Assembly: GCF_000695625.1 (NCBI RefSeq)
Contig: NZ_JMQI01000019.1
Coordinates: forward strand, 46,254 to 110,253
Length of the DNA: 64,000 nucleotides
Direction: 5' to 3'
From: Amycolatopsis rifamycinica
GTDB taxonomy: Bacteria > Actinomycetota > Actinomycetes > Mycobacteriales > Pseudonocardiaceae
Shown here piece by piece: positions 16,147 to 23,808 of the stretch. The notes under the pieces were generated by a model that saw nothing but the letters and a program-made list of their open reading frames with translations, was not told the origin of the DNA and searched no databases. The position numbers were made by a program, and so were the translations under genes. Each line of letters begins with the position of its first letter. The stretch's first letter is position 1.

Positions 16147-16719
16147 TTGCCTTCGCCTGATCCCACCCGGCCCGTGCGCTCGGACGCGCGGCGCAACCGG
16201 GACAAGCTTGTCGCCGTGGCGCGCGCCGCGTTCGCCGCCGACGGTCCCGTCGCCCTCGAAGCCGTCGCCCGTGAGGCCGGCGTGGGCATCGGGACGCTGT
16301 ATCGGCATTTTCCGACGCGGGAGGCTCTGGTCGAGGCCGTCTACGCGGCGGAACTCGACGATGTCACGGCCAGCGCGCCGGCCCTGCTCGAAGAAATGGC
16401 CCCGGAGGACGCGCTCCGCGCGTGGATGGATCGGTACGCGGCGTTCGTGGCCACCAAGCGGGGGATGGGGGATCTTCTCCGCGCCAGTGTGGCGTCGGGC
16501 CGGATCGCCACGCCGGCGACGCGGCAGCGCATCACCGCGGCGATCGGGGCGATCCTCGATGCCGGGGTGAAGGTGGGAACGTTGCGGGGTGGGGCCGATC
16601 CGGAGGATGTGACGCTGCTGCTGCTCGGGGTTTTCCTGTCCACTGCCGGCGAGCGGGATGCCGACCGCACTGCGCGGATGCTCGATCTCATCGTTGCCGG
16701 GCTGCGGGTGGATCGCTGA
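16147..16719 (+). CDS. TetR-family repressor
   Basis: 190 residues. The TetR N-terminal helix-turn-helix is clear: RNRDKLVAVARAAFA, then VAREAGVGIGTLYRHFPTRE at about residues 40-60, with GVGIGTLYRHFPT as recognition helix and following segment. The C-terminal domain (about 70-190) is the ligand pocket, of the type seen in regulators of efflux or detoxification genes. The start is TTG 16147 immediately after an operator; GTG 16174 is the alternative and would remove nine residues. Divergent from the aldo/keto reductase, its likely target. Confidence 0.88.
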   Translation: MPSPDPTRPVRSDARRNRDKLVAVARAAFAADGPVALEAVAREAGVGIGTLYRHFPTREALVEAVYAAELDDVTASAPALLEEMAPEDALRAWMDRYAAFVATKRGMGDLLRASVASGRIATPATRQRITAAIGAILDAGVKVGTLRGGADPEDVTLLLLGVFLSTAGERDADRTARMLDLIVAGLRVDR

Positions 16720-16738
16720 TTCGGAATACCCGGGACGA

Positions 16739-16778
16739 GGAGGTGCAGGGCAGGTGCGGTGCCCGATCCTGCACCTCC
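16739..16778. terminator. Bidirectional terminator between TetR and GH12 genes
   Basis: An exact 11-bp stem GGAGGTGCAGG / CCTGCACCTCC with an 18-nt loop lies in the 62-bp gap between two convergent stop codons. There is no strong T-run, as usual in GC-rich actinomycetes. Confidence 0.7.
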
Positions 16779-16781
16779 CGG

Positions 16782-17474
16782 TCAGGATGCCGAAACGGAA
16801 TAGCTGTTCGACGTGAAGTTCAAGCCGCCCGACGATGAGGTGATTTCGAAGCCGAACTGGACTTCGCCCAGGGTCACGTCGCCGAACCAGCCTCGGCTCC
16901 TGATCCAGTTCAGCACCGCGAGGATGTCGACGGTGCCCGCGTTCGTGTTCGACGTGCGGAGGAACGAGAACACCGCGTTCGATCCGTTCGATCCCTTGTA
17001 GACGTCCCAGGTGTGGCCGCCCACGGTGACCGTGGCCTGCCTGGTGCCCAGGGGGCCCACCGCGCCCTGCTTGTTCACCCACAACATGATTTCGTACGCG
17101 TTGTTGTTCGCCCAGATGTCATAGGCCGTCTCGTACGCGCCGGCGCCCGGGCGGGTGACGCTGAAGCTGCTGGAAACCTGGCGCAGGGAACCGATCGTGC
17201 GGCCGACGTTCTTCGCCGAGTGGGGGTACGACTTGATGCCGCCCGTGTTCGGGTGGTCCGCCCACACTCCCCAATTGCTGAAGGAGTTCGCCCAGATCGT
17301 CTGCGGGCCCGCGCCGCTGCCCCAGACGTCGTTGCGGACGGTGTACCCGCCGTTGGACCAGGTCGCCCATTTGTCCGAAGACGACCAGGTGGCCGCCTCG
17401 GCCACCCCCGCGGTGGTCGCCACCACGGCGGCCGCGGTCAGTGAGACGAGCAGGGAACGCACGGCTTTGTGCAT
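16782..17474 (-). CDS. Secreted GH12 endoglucanase/xyloglucanase
   Basis: 230 residues. The signal peptide ends at AEA before ATW (about residue 28), so the enzyme is exported. The catalytic domain is GH12: YDIWANNNAYEIMLWVNKQG with the nucleophile Glu in YEIMLW and the acid/base Glu in VQFGFEITS near the C-terminus. GH12 enzymes cut beta-1,4-glucan backbones. No carbohydrate-binding module is attached, so this is the minimal form. ATG at 17474 has AAAGGG 7 nt upstream. It has its own promoter (17517-17546) and lies beside other polysaccharide-degradation genes. Confidence 0.92.
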   Translation of the reverse strand: MHKAVRSLLVSLTAAAVVATTAGVAEAATWSSSDKWATWSNGGYTVRNDVWGSGAGPQTIWANSFSNWGVWADHPNTGGIKSYPHSAKNVGRTIGSLRQVSSSFSVTRPGAGAYETAYDIWANNNAYEIMLWVNKQGAVGPLGTRQATVTVGGHTWDVYKGSNGSNAVFSFLRTSNTNAGTVDILAVLNWIRSRGWFGDVTLGEVQFGFEITSSSGGLNFTSNSYSVSAS

Positions 17475-17516
17475 GGGTTCGCCCTTTCCCGGGAATCGAA
17501 CGGGGAGACCGGGACG

Positions 17517-17546
17517 ACTATTGCAGTCAGCTTGTGCGCTGGTCAA
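17517..17546 (-). promoter_or_regulatory. Promoter of the GH12 gene
   Basis: On the minus strand, TTGACC (17546-17541), 18-bp spacer, AATAGT (17522-17517), 42 bp upstream of the ATG. An inverted repeat TTCGACCGAA / TTCGGTCGAA (17570-17579 and 17622-17631) lies further upstream and could be a regulator site or the end of the neighbouring operon's transcript. Confidence 0.5.
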
Positions 17547-17643
17547 GATTCCGTTCGTTATTCACCCCCTTCGACCGAAGTGAACAATGACTTCGACGAT
17601 TTCAATGGCGGCGGTCGTCGATTCGGTCGAATGAACCGGAATA

Positions 17644-19356
17644 TCATGAAGGCGCTTCTTCCGCGTGCCGTCGTTCGGCGTCGGCGGCGAGCAGGAGGTA
17701 GGCGGCCGCCGTCCAGGTGTAGGCGCGGTCGCGCAGGCCGTCGCCGGTCAGCGCGTCGAAGTTCTCGGCGAACCCGGACTTTTCGCACACCGCGCGGAAC
17801 CGGGCGCTGACGCGGTCGGCGAGGTCGGTCGCGCCCGCGCGGCGGAGGCCGTCTTCGACCAGCACGGTGACGGGTGCCCACACCGGCCCGCGCCAGTAGC
17901 CGTCCGGCTCGTAGAACGCCGACGACGGCCGCTCGGTTGCCAGGCCGATGCCGGTCAGGTGCGCTTCCAGTCCCGCCACCACCTTGTCCCGGACCTCCGG
18001 CGGCAGGTGTTCGCCCAGCACGATCGGCATCAGCTCCAGCAGGCTCGCCCCGGACCGCACCTCCCCGGTCGCGGCCGAGCGGCTGATGAACTTCGTGCCG
18101 TCCCACAGCTCGTCCAGCAGGGCCGCCAGCATGCGTCCGGCTTCGGCGTCCCACCGGGCGGCCGCGCCGGGGTCGCCCTGCCCGGCGGCCAGCACGGCCA
18201 GCTCCTTCAGCTGCAGCACCAGGAACGCGGCGAGGTCGGGCGTCTGCACGAGCCGCCGCTCGGCGAACGGCGTCGCGTTGTCCCAGCCGCTGTCGTTGCC
18301 GTGCTCGTAGTGGGCGAACGGCGCGCCGGGCACGCGGCGGTGCTCGAGCCAGAACGTCGTCCACGCCGCCAGCTGCCGGTACGCCGGCCCGGGATCGGGC
18401 AGGCCACCGGGAAGGCGGCCGCGCAGGCGGCTCAGCGCCCAGCCGTGGATGGGTGGTTTGACGAAGTTGCGCAGCACCTCGGCGTGGGTGATCGAGTCCG
18501 GCAGCGCCCCCCGGTCGTCCTGGTGGTCGAAGACCACCTGGAACTGGTGCCAGGCCAGCTCGGGGCGGCCCCCGGCCAGCGCGAGCGCGTTGAAGCAGTG
18601 GTCCCAGCTCCACACCTTGTCCATCCAGTGCTTCGACATCAGCACGGCGGGACGGCCGACGAACCCGGCGGGCGCCACGACGGCCGACCAGAGCACGTAA
18701 CAGGCGAGCTCGGCCGCCGGCGTGCGCTCGCCGCGCCACGGCGCCACCGCGTCGGCGAACCCCGCGAAATCCGTCCGGGCGGCGGTGACCACGTCGCCGA
18801 ACGCCGATGCCGGCACATACGGCTCGCGGGCGCCGGGCAGCTCCTCGATCGCCACCTCCCAGGCGTCGCCGCTCACCACGACGGCGCGCTCGGCGGTGGC
18901 CAGCGCTTCGGCGCCGACGTGCCGCGTCTGTCCGAAAAGGACGGTGACCCGGTAGCGCTGACCGGTTTCGTACGAGGTGAACACGGCCGAGCCGTCGACC
19001 GGATCGGCGAAGAAGTAGGTACCGGTGAACGGCGTCAGCGTGGGCTCCGCCGCCCGGATGCGCAGGTCGAGGCCGCGGCCGGCGATCCGGAGCGTGTCCG
19101 GTGCCGCGTACGCCGCGGTGATCCGCCGGTCACCCTCGCCCCAGGTGAGCGCGGACGGCGTGGCGGCGGCCGGTACCGCCGCCCGCTCCCCGGCGCGTTC
19201 GGGGATCAGCGCCAGGACGGCGTGCATGCCGTGGCGGTGGGACACCAGGTGCAGGTCGCCGGCGTAGGTGGCCTGGGCCACCACCGGGGAGACGTCGAAC
19301 CAGGATCCCGGGTGGCTGAAGGGGATTTCCCGCAGCGAAAATTCGCCCGTGGGCAC
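17644..19356 (-). CDS. Intracellular glycoside hydrolase, GH63/MGH1-like (alpha,alpha)6-barrel
   Basis: 570 residues, no signal peptide. The C-terminal two thirds resemble GH63-like mannosylglycerate/glucosylglycerate hydrolases and related alpha-glucosidases: KVWSWDHCFNALALAGG (catalytic Asp region), YEHGNDSGWDNATPF, and EPDGYWRGPVWAPV. The N-terminal part is a beta-sandwich. It is the last gene of an operon with a sugar-binding protein and two permeases, so it probably hydrolyses the imported glycoside in the cytosol. GTG at 19356 has AAAGGA 9 nt upstream. The exact substrate is open; alpha-glucosides or mannosylglycerate-like solutes are candidates. Confidence 0.8.
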   Translation of the reverse strand: MPTGEFSLREIPFSHPGSWFDVSPVVAQATYAGDLHLVSHRHGMHAVLALIPERAGERAAVPAAATPSALTWGEGDRRITAAYAAPDTLRIAGRGLDLRIRAAEPTLTPFTGTYFFADPVDGSAVFTSYETGQRYRVTVLFGQTRHVGAEALATAERAVVVSGDAWEVAIEELPGAREPYVPASAFGDVVTAARTDFAGFADAVAPWRGERTPAAELACYVLWSAVVAPAGFVGRPAVLMSKHWMDKVWSWDHCFNALALAGGRPELAWHQFQVVFDHQDDRGALPDSITHAEVLRNFVKPPIHGWALSRLRGRLPGGLPDPGPAYRQLAAWTTFWLEHRRVPGAPFAHYEHGNDSGWDNATPFAERRLVQTPDLAAFLVLQLKELAVLAAGQGDPGAAARWDAEAGRMLAALLDELWDGTKFISRSAATGEVRSGASLLELMPIVLGEHLPPEVRDKVVAGLEAHLTGIGLATERPSSAFYEPDGYWRGPVWAPVTVLVEDGLRRAGATDLADRVSARFRAVCEKSGFAENFDALTGDGLRDRAYTWTAAAYLLLAADAERRHAEEAPS

Positions 19357-19380
19357 AGAGGTCGTCCTTTCCGAGAGGGC

Positions 19381-20205
19381 TCAGTCCTTGACGGCGCCCG
19401 CGGTGACGCCGGCGGCGACGAACCGCTGCGCCAGCACGAGGAGCACCGCGGCGGGCACGGAGGCGACCACCGCCGTCGCCATGATGGAGTTCCACTCCTG
19501 GTTGTTGTTGCCGATGTAGCGGTAGATGCCCAGGGTCAGCGGCCGCATCGAGCCGCCGCCGTCGAGCGTCGCCGCGAAGACGAAGTCCGACCAGGCCCAC
19601 AGGAACGAGAACAGCCCCGCGGTCACCACCCCGTTGCGGCTCGCGGGCAGCACCACCGACCAGAACGCGCGCACCGCGCCCGCGCCGTCGATCGTGGCCG
19701 CCTGGACGAGCTCGTCCGGGACCGAGGCCATGAACGAGGTGAGGATGAGCACGGCGAAGGGCACCGCGATCGTCGAATCGGCGAGGACCAGGCCCCAGGC
19801 GGTGTTCGTGATGCCGAGGGTGACGTAGATGCCGTAGAAGCCGAGCGCCATGATGATGCCCGGGATCATCTGCGCGACGAGCAGCACGAACCCCAGCGCC
19901 CGGCCGCCGCGCGGGCGCAGTTTGGCCAGCGCGTACGCCGAAGGCGCGGCCAGGGCCAGCGTCAGCGCCACGGTGCCCAGCGCGACGAAGAGGCTGGTGG
20001 CGAAGTACGGCAACTGCTCGCGCAGCACCCGTTCGTAGCCTTCGAACGTCGGCGCGGCGGGGAACCAGTCGGGCGGCGACTTGCGCATCCGCCCGGCCGG
20101 GGTCAGCGACACGTTGACCATCCAGTAGACGGGGAACAGCATCACGGCGGTGAGGACGAGGCCCACCGCGGTGCGCCAGCGGCGGATCACCCAGCGACCG
20201 ATCAC
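19381..20205 (-). CDS. Carbohydrate ABC transporter permease (MalG type)
   Basis: 274 residues with about six membrane segments. The binding-protein-dependent permease (EAA) loop reads VPDELVQAATIDGAGAVRAFWSVVLP, where the ATPase docks. Belongs to the CUT1 family of oligosaccharide importers. GTG at 20205 overlaps the stop of the partner permease by 4 bp (GTGA). No ATPase gene is present in the operon, so it probably uses a shared MsiK-type ATPase encoded elsewhere. Confidence 0.93.
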   Translation of the reverse strand: MIGRWVIRRWRTAVGLVLTAVMLFPVYWMVNVSLTPAGRMRKSPPDWFPAAPTFEGYERVLREQLPYFATSLFVALGTVALTLALAAPSAYALAKLRPRGGRALGFVLLVAQMIPGIIMALGFYGIYVTLGITNTAWGLVLADSTIAVPFAVLILTSFMASVPDELVQAATIDGAGAVRAFWSVVLPASRNGVVTAGLFSFLWAWSDFVFAATLDGGGSMRPLTLGIYRYIGNNNQEWNSIMATAVVASVPAAVLLVLAQRFVAAGVTAGAVKD

Positions 20206-21149
20206 ACTGCCTCCTGCCTGCGCTGCGCGCGGATGTAGAGCAGCCCGGCGACCAGGGCCAGCAGGATGAGCACGTTGCCCACGGCCGCGCTGGGCCCGAA
20301 CCGCGGCAGCATGCTGCCGAAGCCGAGCTGGTAGGACCAGGTGGCCAGGGTGGTCGACGAGCCGCCGGGGCCGCCCTTGGTCATGATCCAGATGACGTCG
20401 AAGACCTTCAGCGTGTAGACCAGGCCCAGCAGCAGGGTGATCGCCGAAACTCCGCGCAGCAGCGGGAAGGTGACGTGCCGGAACCGCTGCCACGCCCCGG
20501 CGCCGTCGAGCGACGCCGCCTCGTCCACCTCGGCCGGGATGTTCTGCAGGCCGCTGTGCAGCACGACGAGGTTGAACGGCACGCCGATCCAGATGTTGGC
20601 GATGATCACCGAGACCAGCGACCACGCCGGCGACGTCAGCCAGTCGATCCGGCCGGCGCCGAACCAGCCCAGCACGGAGTTGACCACGCCGGACTCGCTG
20701 TTGAGCAGCCACGCCCACGTCGATCCCGAGACGATCAGCGGCAGCAGCCACGGCACGAGGAACAGCGCGCGCAGGGTCGGACCCAAGCGGAAGTGGCGGG
20801 CGAAGAACACCGCCGTCGCCAGGCCGATGCCGTACTGGAAGAGCAGCGACGCGGCGGTGAAGACGAGCGTGTTGAGCAGCGCGGTGCGGAAGGTCGGATC
20901 GGTGAACACGACCGCGTAGTTGTCGAACCAGACCACCGGCGCGCCGCCGTGGACGAAGGTGCGGACGGTGTAGTCGCGCAGGCTGAGGTCGACGTTCGTC
21001 ACCAGCGGATAGCCGTAGCACAGCACGAGGTAGGCGACGAGCGGGGCGAGGAACGCCCACGCGAGCAGCCGCTGGTGGCGGCGCCGCCCGGCCCGCCCGG
21101 GTGCTCGCGCGTCCGGACGGGCGGTGACCGGCTGACGGGTGTCCAGCAC
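20202..21149 (-). CDS. Carbohydrate ABC transporter permease (MalF type)
   Basis: 315 residues, about six membrane segments, with the EAA loop in NIPAEVDEAASLDGAGAWQRFRHVTFP. Partner of the MalG-type permease downstream. GTG at 21149 lies 8 bp after the binding-protein stop; its ribosome-binding site is weak, suggesting coupled translation. Confidence 0.92.
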   Translation of the reverse strand: MLDTRQPVTARPDARAPGRAGRRRHQRLLAWAFLAPLVAYLVLCYGYPLVTNVDLSLRDYTVRTFVHGGAPVVWFDNYAVVFTDPTFRTALLNTLVFTAASLLFQYGIGLATAVFFARHFRLGPTLRALFLVPWLLPLIVSGSTWAWLLNSESGVVNSVLGWFGAGRIDWLTSPAWSLVSVIIANIWIGVPFNLVVLHSGLQNIPAEVDEAASLDGAGAWQRFRHVTFPLLRGVSAITLLLGLVYTLKVFDVIWIMTKGGPGGSSTTLATWSYQLGFGSMLPRFGPSAAVGNVLILLALVAGLLYIRAQRRQEAV

Positions 21150-21157
21150 GAGCCGGC

Positions 21158-22387
21158 CTACTTCGCCGACGCCGCGGTCGCCTGCGCCGCCGCGAGCGCC
21201 GCGTCCGGGGCCTTGGCGCCGGTGAGCGCGGCCTGCACGCCACCCCAGAGCGGTTCGGAGATCCGCGGGTACCGGGTACCGAGGTTGTCGCCGGTGCGGC
21301 CCTTCGCGACCTTGACCGCCTCGACCCACACCTTCAGCTCCGGCTGGGCCGCGACCTGCTTCTCCTGCACCGACGGCACGGCGGAGACGTAGGTCAGCGC
21401 GGTGTCGGAGTCTCCGACGTTGGCCGGGCTGGTCAGGCAGGACGCGATCTTGCCCGCGGTCTTCTCCGCGTCCGGGCTGCTCTGGGCGGGCACGGTGACG
21501 AACTCGCCGCCGGTCGGTGCCGGCGCCGCTCCCCCGGTGCGCGCCGGGATCGGGAGGACGCCGTAGTCCAAGCCGGCCTTCTTCGCGTTCTGCAGCTGCC
21601 AGGTGCCGTTCTCGGCGAAGGCGTACTCGCCCGTCGCGAACTCCTGCCAGCTGGTGGTCTGCGTGTTGCCGACCACCGAGTTCGGCGCGTACCCCTTGTC
21701 CAGCCAGGACTTCCACTGCGTGAGCGCCGCGACGGCGTCGGCGGAAGCGAGGTCGGTCAGGTTCGCGCCCGAGCCCCAGAACCACGGCAGGAACTGGAAG
21801 CTGCCTTCCTCGGTGCCGATGGCGGAGAACGTGATGCCCTTCTTGCCCGCCGCGTGCACCTTGGCCAGCGCCGCGTCGAGCGAGGCCCAGTCCTTCACCG
21901 ACGCCGGGTCGACGCCGGCCGCGGTCAGCACGGCCTTGTTGTAGTAGAGGGCGAGCGTGTTCGCCCCGATCGGGACGCCGTACACCTGGCCCTTGACGTC
22001 GGCGGCGGCGAGCAGGTTGGGGGCGACCTGCGCGGCGTCGAGCCCGGTGTCCGCATTGGACTTCAGCACCCCGCCCTCGGCCAGGGTGGAGACGACCGGG
22101 TTGTCGACGACGAGCACGTTCGGCGCGGTGTTCTGCTGGGCGGCGAGCAGCACCTTGTTGGTGAGGTCGGTCGTGTCGAACGCCTGCCGCGCGATCTTGA
22201 CCCCGGCGTCGGCGCCGCACTTGTCGACGACCTTGGCCCACGCGGAGCTCGCGTCGAACTGCGGGTAGGGGTCCCAGACGGTGAAGGTGCCGCCGCCCGC
22301 CGTGGGAGCGGGCCCGGAGGAGCAGGCGGCCAGTGTCGTCGCGGCGACGGCCACCGACAGCAGCCGGGTGATCGGGTGACGCTTCAT
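21158..22387 (-). CDS. Sugar ABC transporter substrate-binding lipoprotein (CUT1)
   Basis: 409 residues, extracellular solute-binding protein family 1 (MalE-like). Signal peptide with lipobox LAAC (Cys near residue 22), then a Gly/Pro-rich linker. Typical segments are YGVPIGANTLALYYNK, WKSWLDKGYAP and FATGEYAFAENGTWQL. First gene of the operon that ends with the GH63-like hydrolase. ATG at 22387 has AAGGA upstream. The promoter region carries one palindromic LacI operator 46 bp upstream of the start. Confidence 0.93.
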   Translation of the reverse strand: MKRHPITRLLSVAVAATTLAACSSGPAPTAGGGTFTVWDPYPQFDASSAWAKVVDKCGADAGVKIARQAFDTTDLTNKVLLAAQQNTAPNVLVVDNPVVSTLAEGGVLKSNADTGLDAAQVAPNLLAAADVKGQVYGVPIGANTLALYYNKAVLTAAGVDPASVKDWASLDAALAKVHAAGKKGITFSAIGTEEGSFQFLPWFWGSGANLTDLASADAVAALTQWKSWLDKGYAPNSVVGNTQTTSWQEFATGEYAFAENGTWQLQNAKKAGLDYGVLPIPARTGGAAPAPTGGEFVTVPAQSSPDAEKTAGKIASCLTSPANVGDSDTALTYVSAVPSVQEKQVAAQPELKVWVEAVKVAKGRTGDNLGTRYPRISEPLWGGVQAALTGAKAPDAALAAAQATAASAK

Positions 22388-22432
22388 GGGAGGTCCTTCC
22401 TGTCGGCACCTGCGGCGACGTCCGCCGCCTCA

Positions 22433-22446
22433 TCGAACCGGTTCGA
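22433..22446. promoter_or_regulatory. LacI operator O1 for the transporter operon
   Basis: TCGAACCGGTTCGA is a perfect 14-bp palindrome with the central CpG typical of LacI-family sites. It lies 46 bp upstream of the binding-protein ATG. A related site is upstream of the lacI-type gene and an identical 14-mer lies downstream of it. Confidence 0.78.
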
Positions 22447-22511
22447 CGATGGCGAGCGGCGTCACCGTAAACCCCGAGGACACTCCGGCGCAATACTGCG
22501 TGTACTACGAT

Positions 22512-22522
22512 CGAACCGGTTC
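22512..22522. promoter_or_regulatory. LacI operator O2, autoregulatory
   Basis: CGAACCGGTTC contains the 10-bp palindrome GAACCGGTTC shared with O1, 24 bp upstream of the regulator's ATG. It probably gives autorepression. Centre-to-centre distance to O1 is 78 bp. Confidence 0.68.
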
Positions 22523-22545
22523 TGAGCACCGGGGTCAGGAGTGGC

Positions 22546-23559
22546 ATGAACATCGGGGAGATCGCGCGGCGCGCGGGGGTTTCGCGCAGCACCGTGTCGT
22601 ACGCGCTGAGCGGCAAGCGCCCGGTGTCGGCGGCCACCGTCCAGCGCATCAACGACGTCATCGCCGAACTCGGCTACCGGCCCAACGCCAGCGCCCGCGC
22701 CCTGGCCGAAGGCCGCACCCGCACCCTCGGCCTGGTGGTTCCCCCGGCCAGCCGCCGGCTGACCGACGTCCAGCTCGGGTTCGTCGGCAGCGTCGTCGAC
22801 GCGGCGGCGGCCCACGACCTCGACGTCCTGCTGTCCCCGAGCGGCGGCGACCACGACCGCTCGTTCGAGCGCATCGTGACCGGCCGGCGCGTCGACGGCG
22901 TGATCCTGATGGAGATCCTCCTCGAGGACCCGCGGGTCGAGCGGCTGAGCCAGGCGAGCCTGCCGTTCGTGACGATCGGCCACGTCGAGCACCCGGGGGC
23001 GTCCTGGTGGGTGGACGTCGACTACGGCGCCCTGATCACGCGCTGCGTGCACCACCTGGCGGACCTGGGCCACGAAGAGGTGGTGCTGATCAACCGATCG
23101 GCGGAGCTGGTCGCGGCGGGCTACGGGCCGGCCCTGCGCTCGGCCACGGGCTTCCTCGACGCGACGGCAGCCCGCGGCCTGACGGCCCGCACGGTGTGCT
23201 GCGCCGACGAAGCGGCGGCGGGCCTGGCCTGCTTCGAGCAGATCCGGGCGGAGTGGCCCGCGGTGACGGCGGCGGTGACGATCAACGAAGCGGCCCTGCC
23301 GGGCGTCCAGCGCGCGTTGCACCGGGCGGGCCTCGAGGTGCCCCGCGACTTTTCTTTGACGGGCGTGATCGCCGAGCGCCTGGCCGAGGACTTCCACCCA
23401 CCCCTCACGGCGGCCGACGTGCCGGCCGTGGAGCTGGGCAAGCTGGCGGTGGATCTGTTGCTGGCCCAGATCGCGGACGCCGGCGCGGAACCACGGCACG
23501 CCCTGCTGGAGCCCCCGATCTCGCTGCGGTCGAGCACGGGCGCCCGGCGCCGCCACTGA
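22546..23559 (+). CDS. LacI-family transcriptional repressor
   Basis: 337 residues. The N-terminal LacI HTH (IGEIARRAGVSRSTVSYALSGK) and hinge helix (NASARALAEGRT, the part that enters the operator minor groove at the central CpG) are followed by a periplasmic-binding-protein-like effector domain (TLGLVVPPASR, RVDGVILMEI, EEVVLINRS). Divergent from the CUT1 operon and flanked by its operators; the effector is probably the imported sugar or a derivative. ATG at 22546 has a GGAG-like sequence (GGTCAGGAG) upstream. Confidence 0.93.
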   Translation: MNIGEIARRAGVSRSTVSYALSGKRPVSAATVQRINDVIAELGYRPNASARALAEGRTRTLGLVVPPASRRLTDVQLGFVGSVVDAAAAHDLDVLLSPSGGDHDRSFERIVTGRRVDGVILMEILLEDPRVERLSQASLPFVTIGHVEHPGASWWVDVDYGALITRCVHHLADLGHEEVVLINRSAELVAAGYGPALRSATGFLDATAARGLTARTVCCADEAAAGLACFEQIRAEWPAVTAAVTINEAALPGVQRALHRAGLEVPRDFSLTGVIAERLAEDFHPPLTAADVPAVELGKLAVDLLLAQIADAGAEPRHALLEPPISLRSSTGARRRH

Positions 23560-23630
23560 CCGGCGGCACGCCCGGCCCGGGACGCACACCCACGGCGGGC
23601 CGGGACGCAACCACCTCCCGCCACTCACCG

Positions 23631-23652
23631 GGCACTTTCACGTGAAAGTGCC
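23631..23652. repeat. 22-bp perfect palindrome with TTTCACGTGAAA core
   Basis: GGCACTTTCAC is followed directly by its exact reverse complement. It lies 71 bp after the LacI stop in a convergent gap. A second element with the same TTTCACGTGA core lies at the end of the rsbU-like gene (45950-45977). Both are at 3' ends, so terminator hairpins are likely. Confidence 0.65.
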
Positions 23653-23751
23653 GCCTGGGCGAACGCCGGGCGTGGACCCGGGATCGGCGACGTTCACGGG
23701 AAACAGCCGGGTCGGGGTCACGCGTGAACCGTCGGCTCGCGGCCCCGGAAG

Positions 23752-23779
23752 GGCCCGTTCGAACCGGTTCGAGCGGGCC
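23752..23779. terminator. 28-bp palindrome containing a third LacI operator sequence
   Basis: Two 14-bp arms with a single G-T mismatch. The centre (23759-23772) is TCGAACCGGTTCGA, identical to operator O1. It sits between the convergent LacI and SGNH genes, 30 bp past the SGNH stop. It can form a strong hairpin (terminator) and could also bind the repressor. Confidence 0.6.
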
Positions 23780-23808
23780 GTTCGGGTCCGTGGGTGAGAC
23801 GTGCGGGG

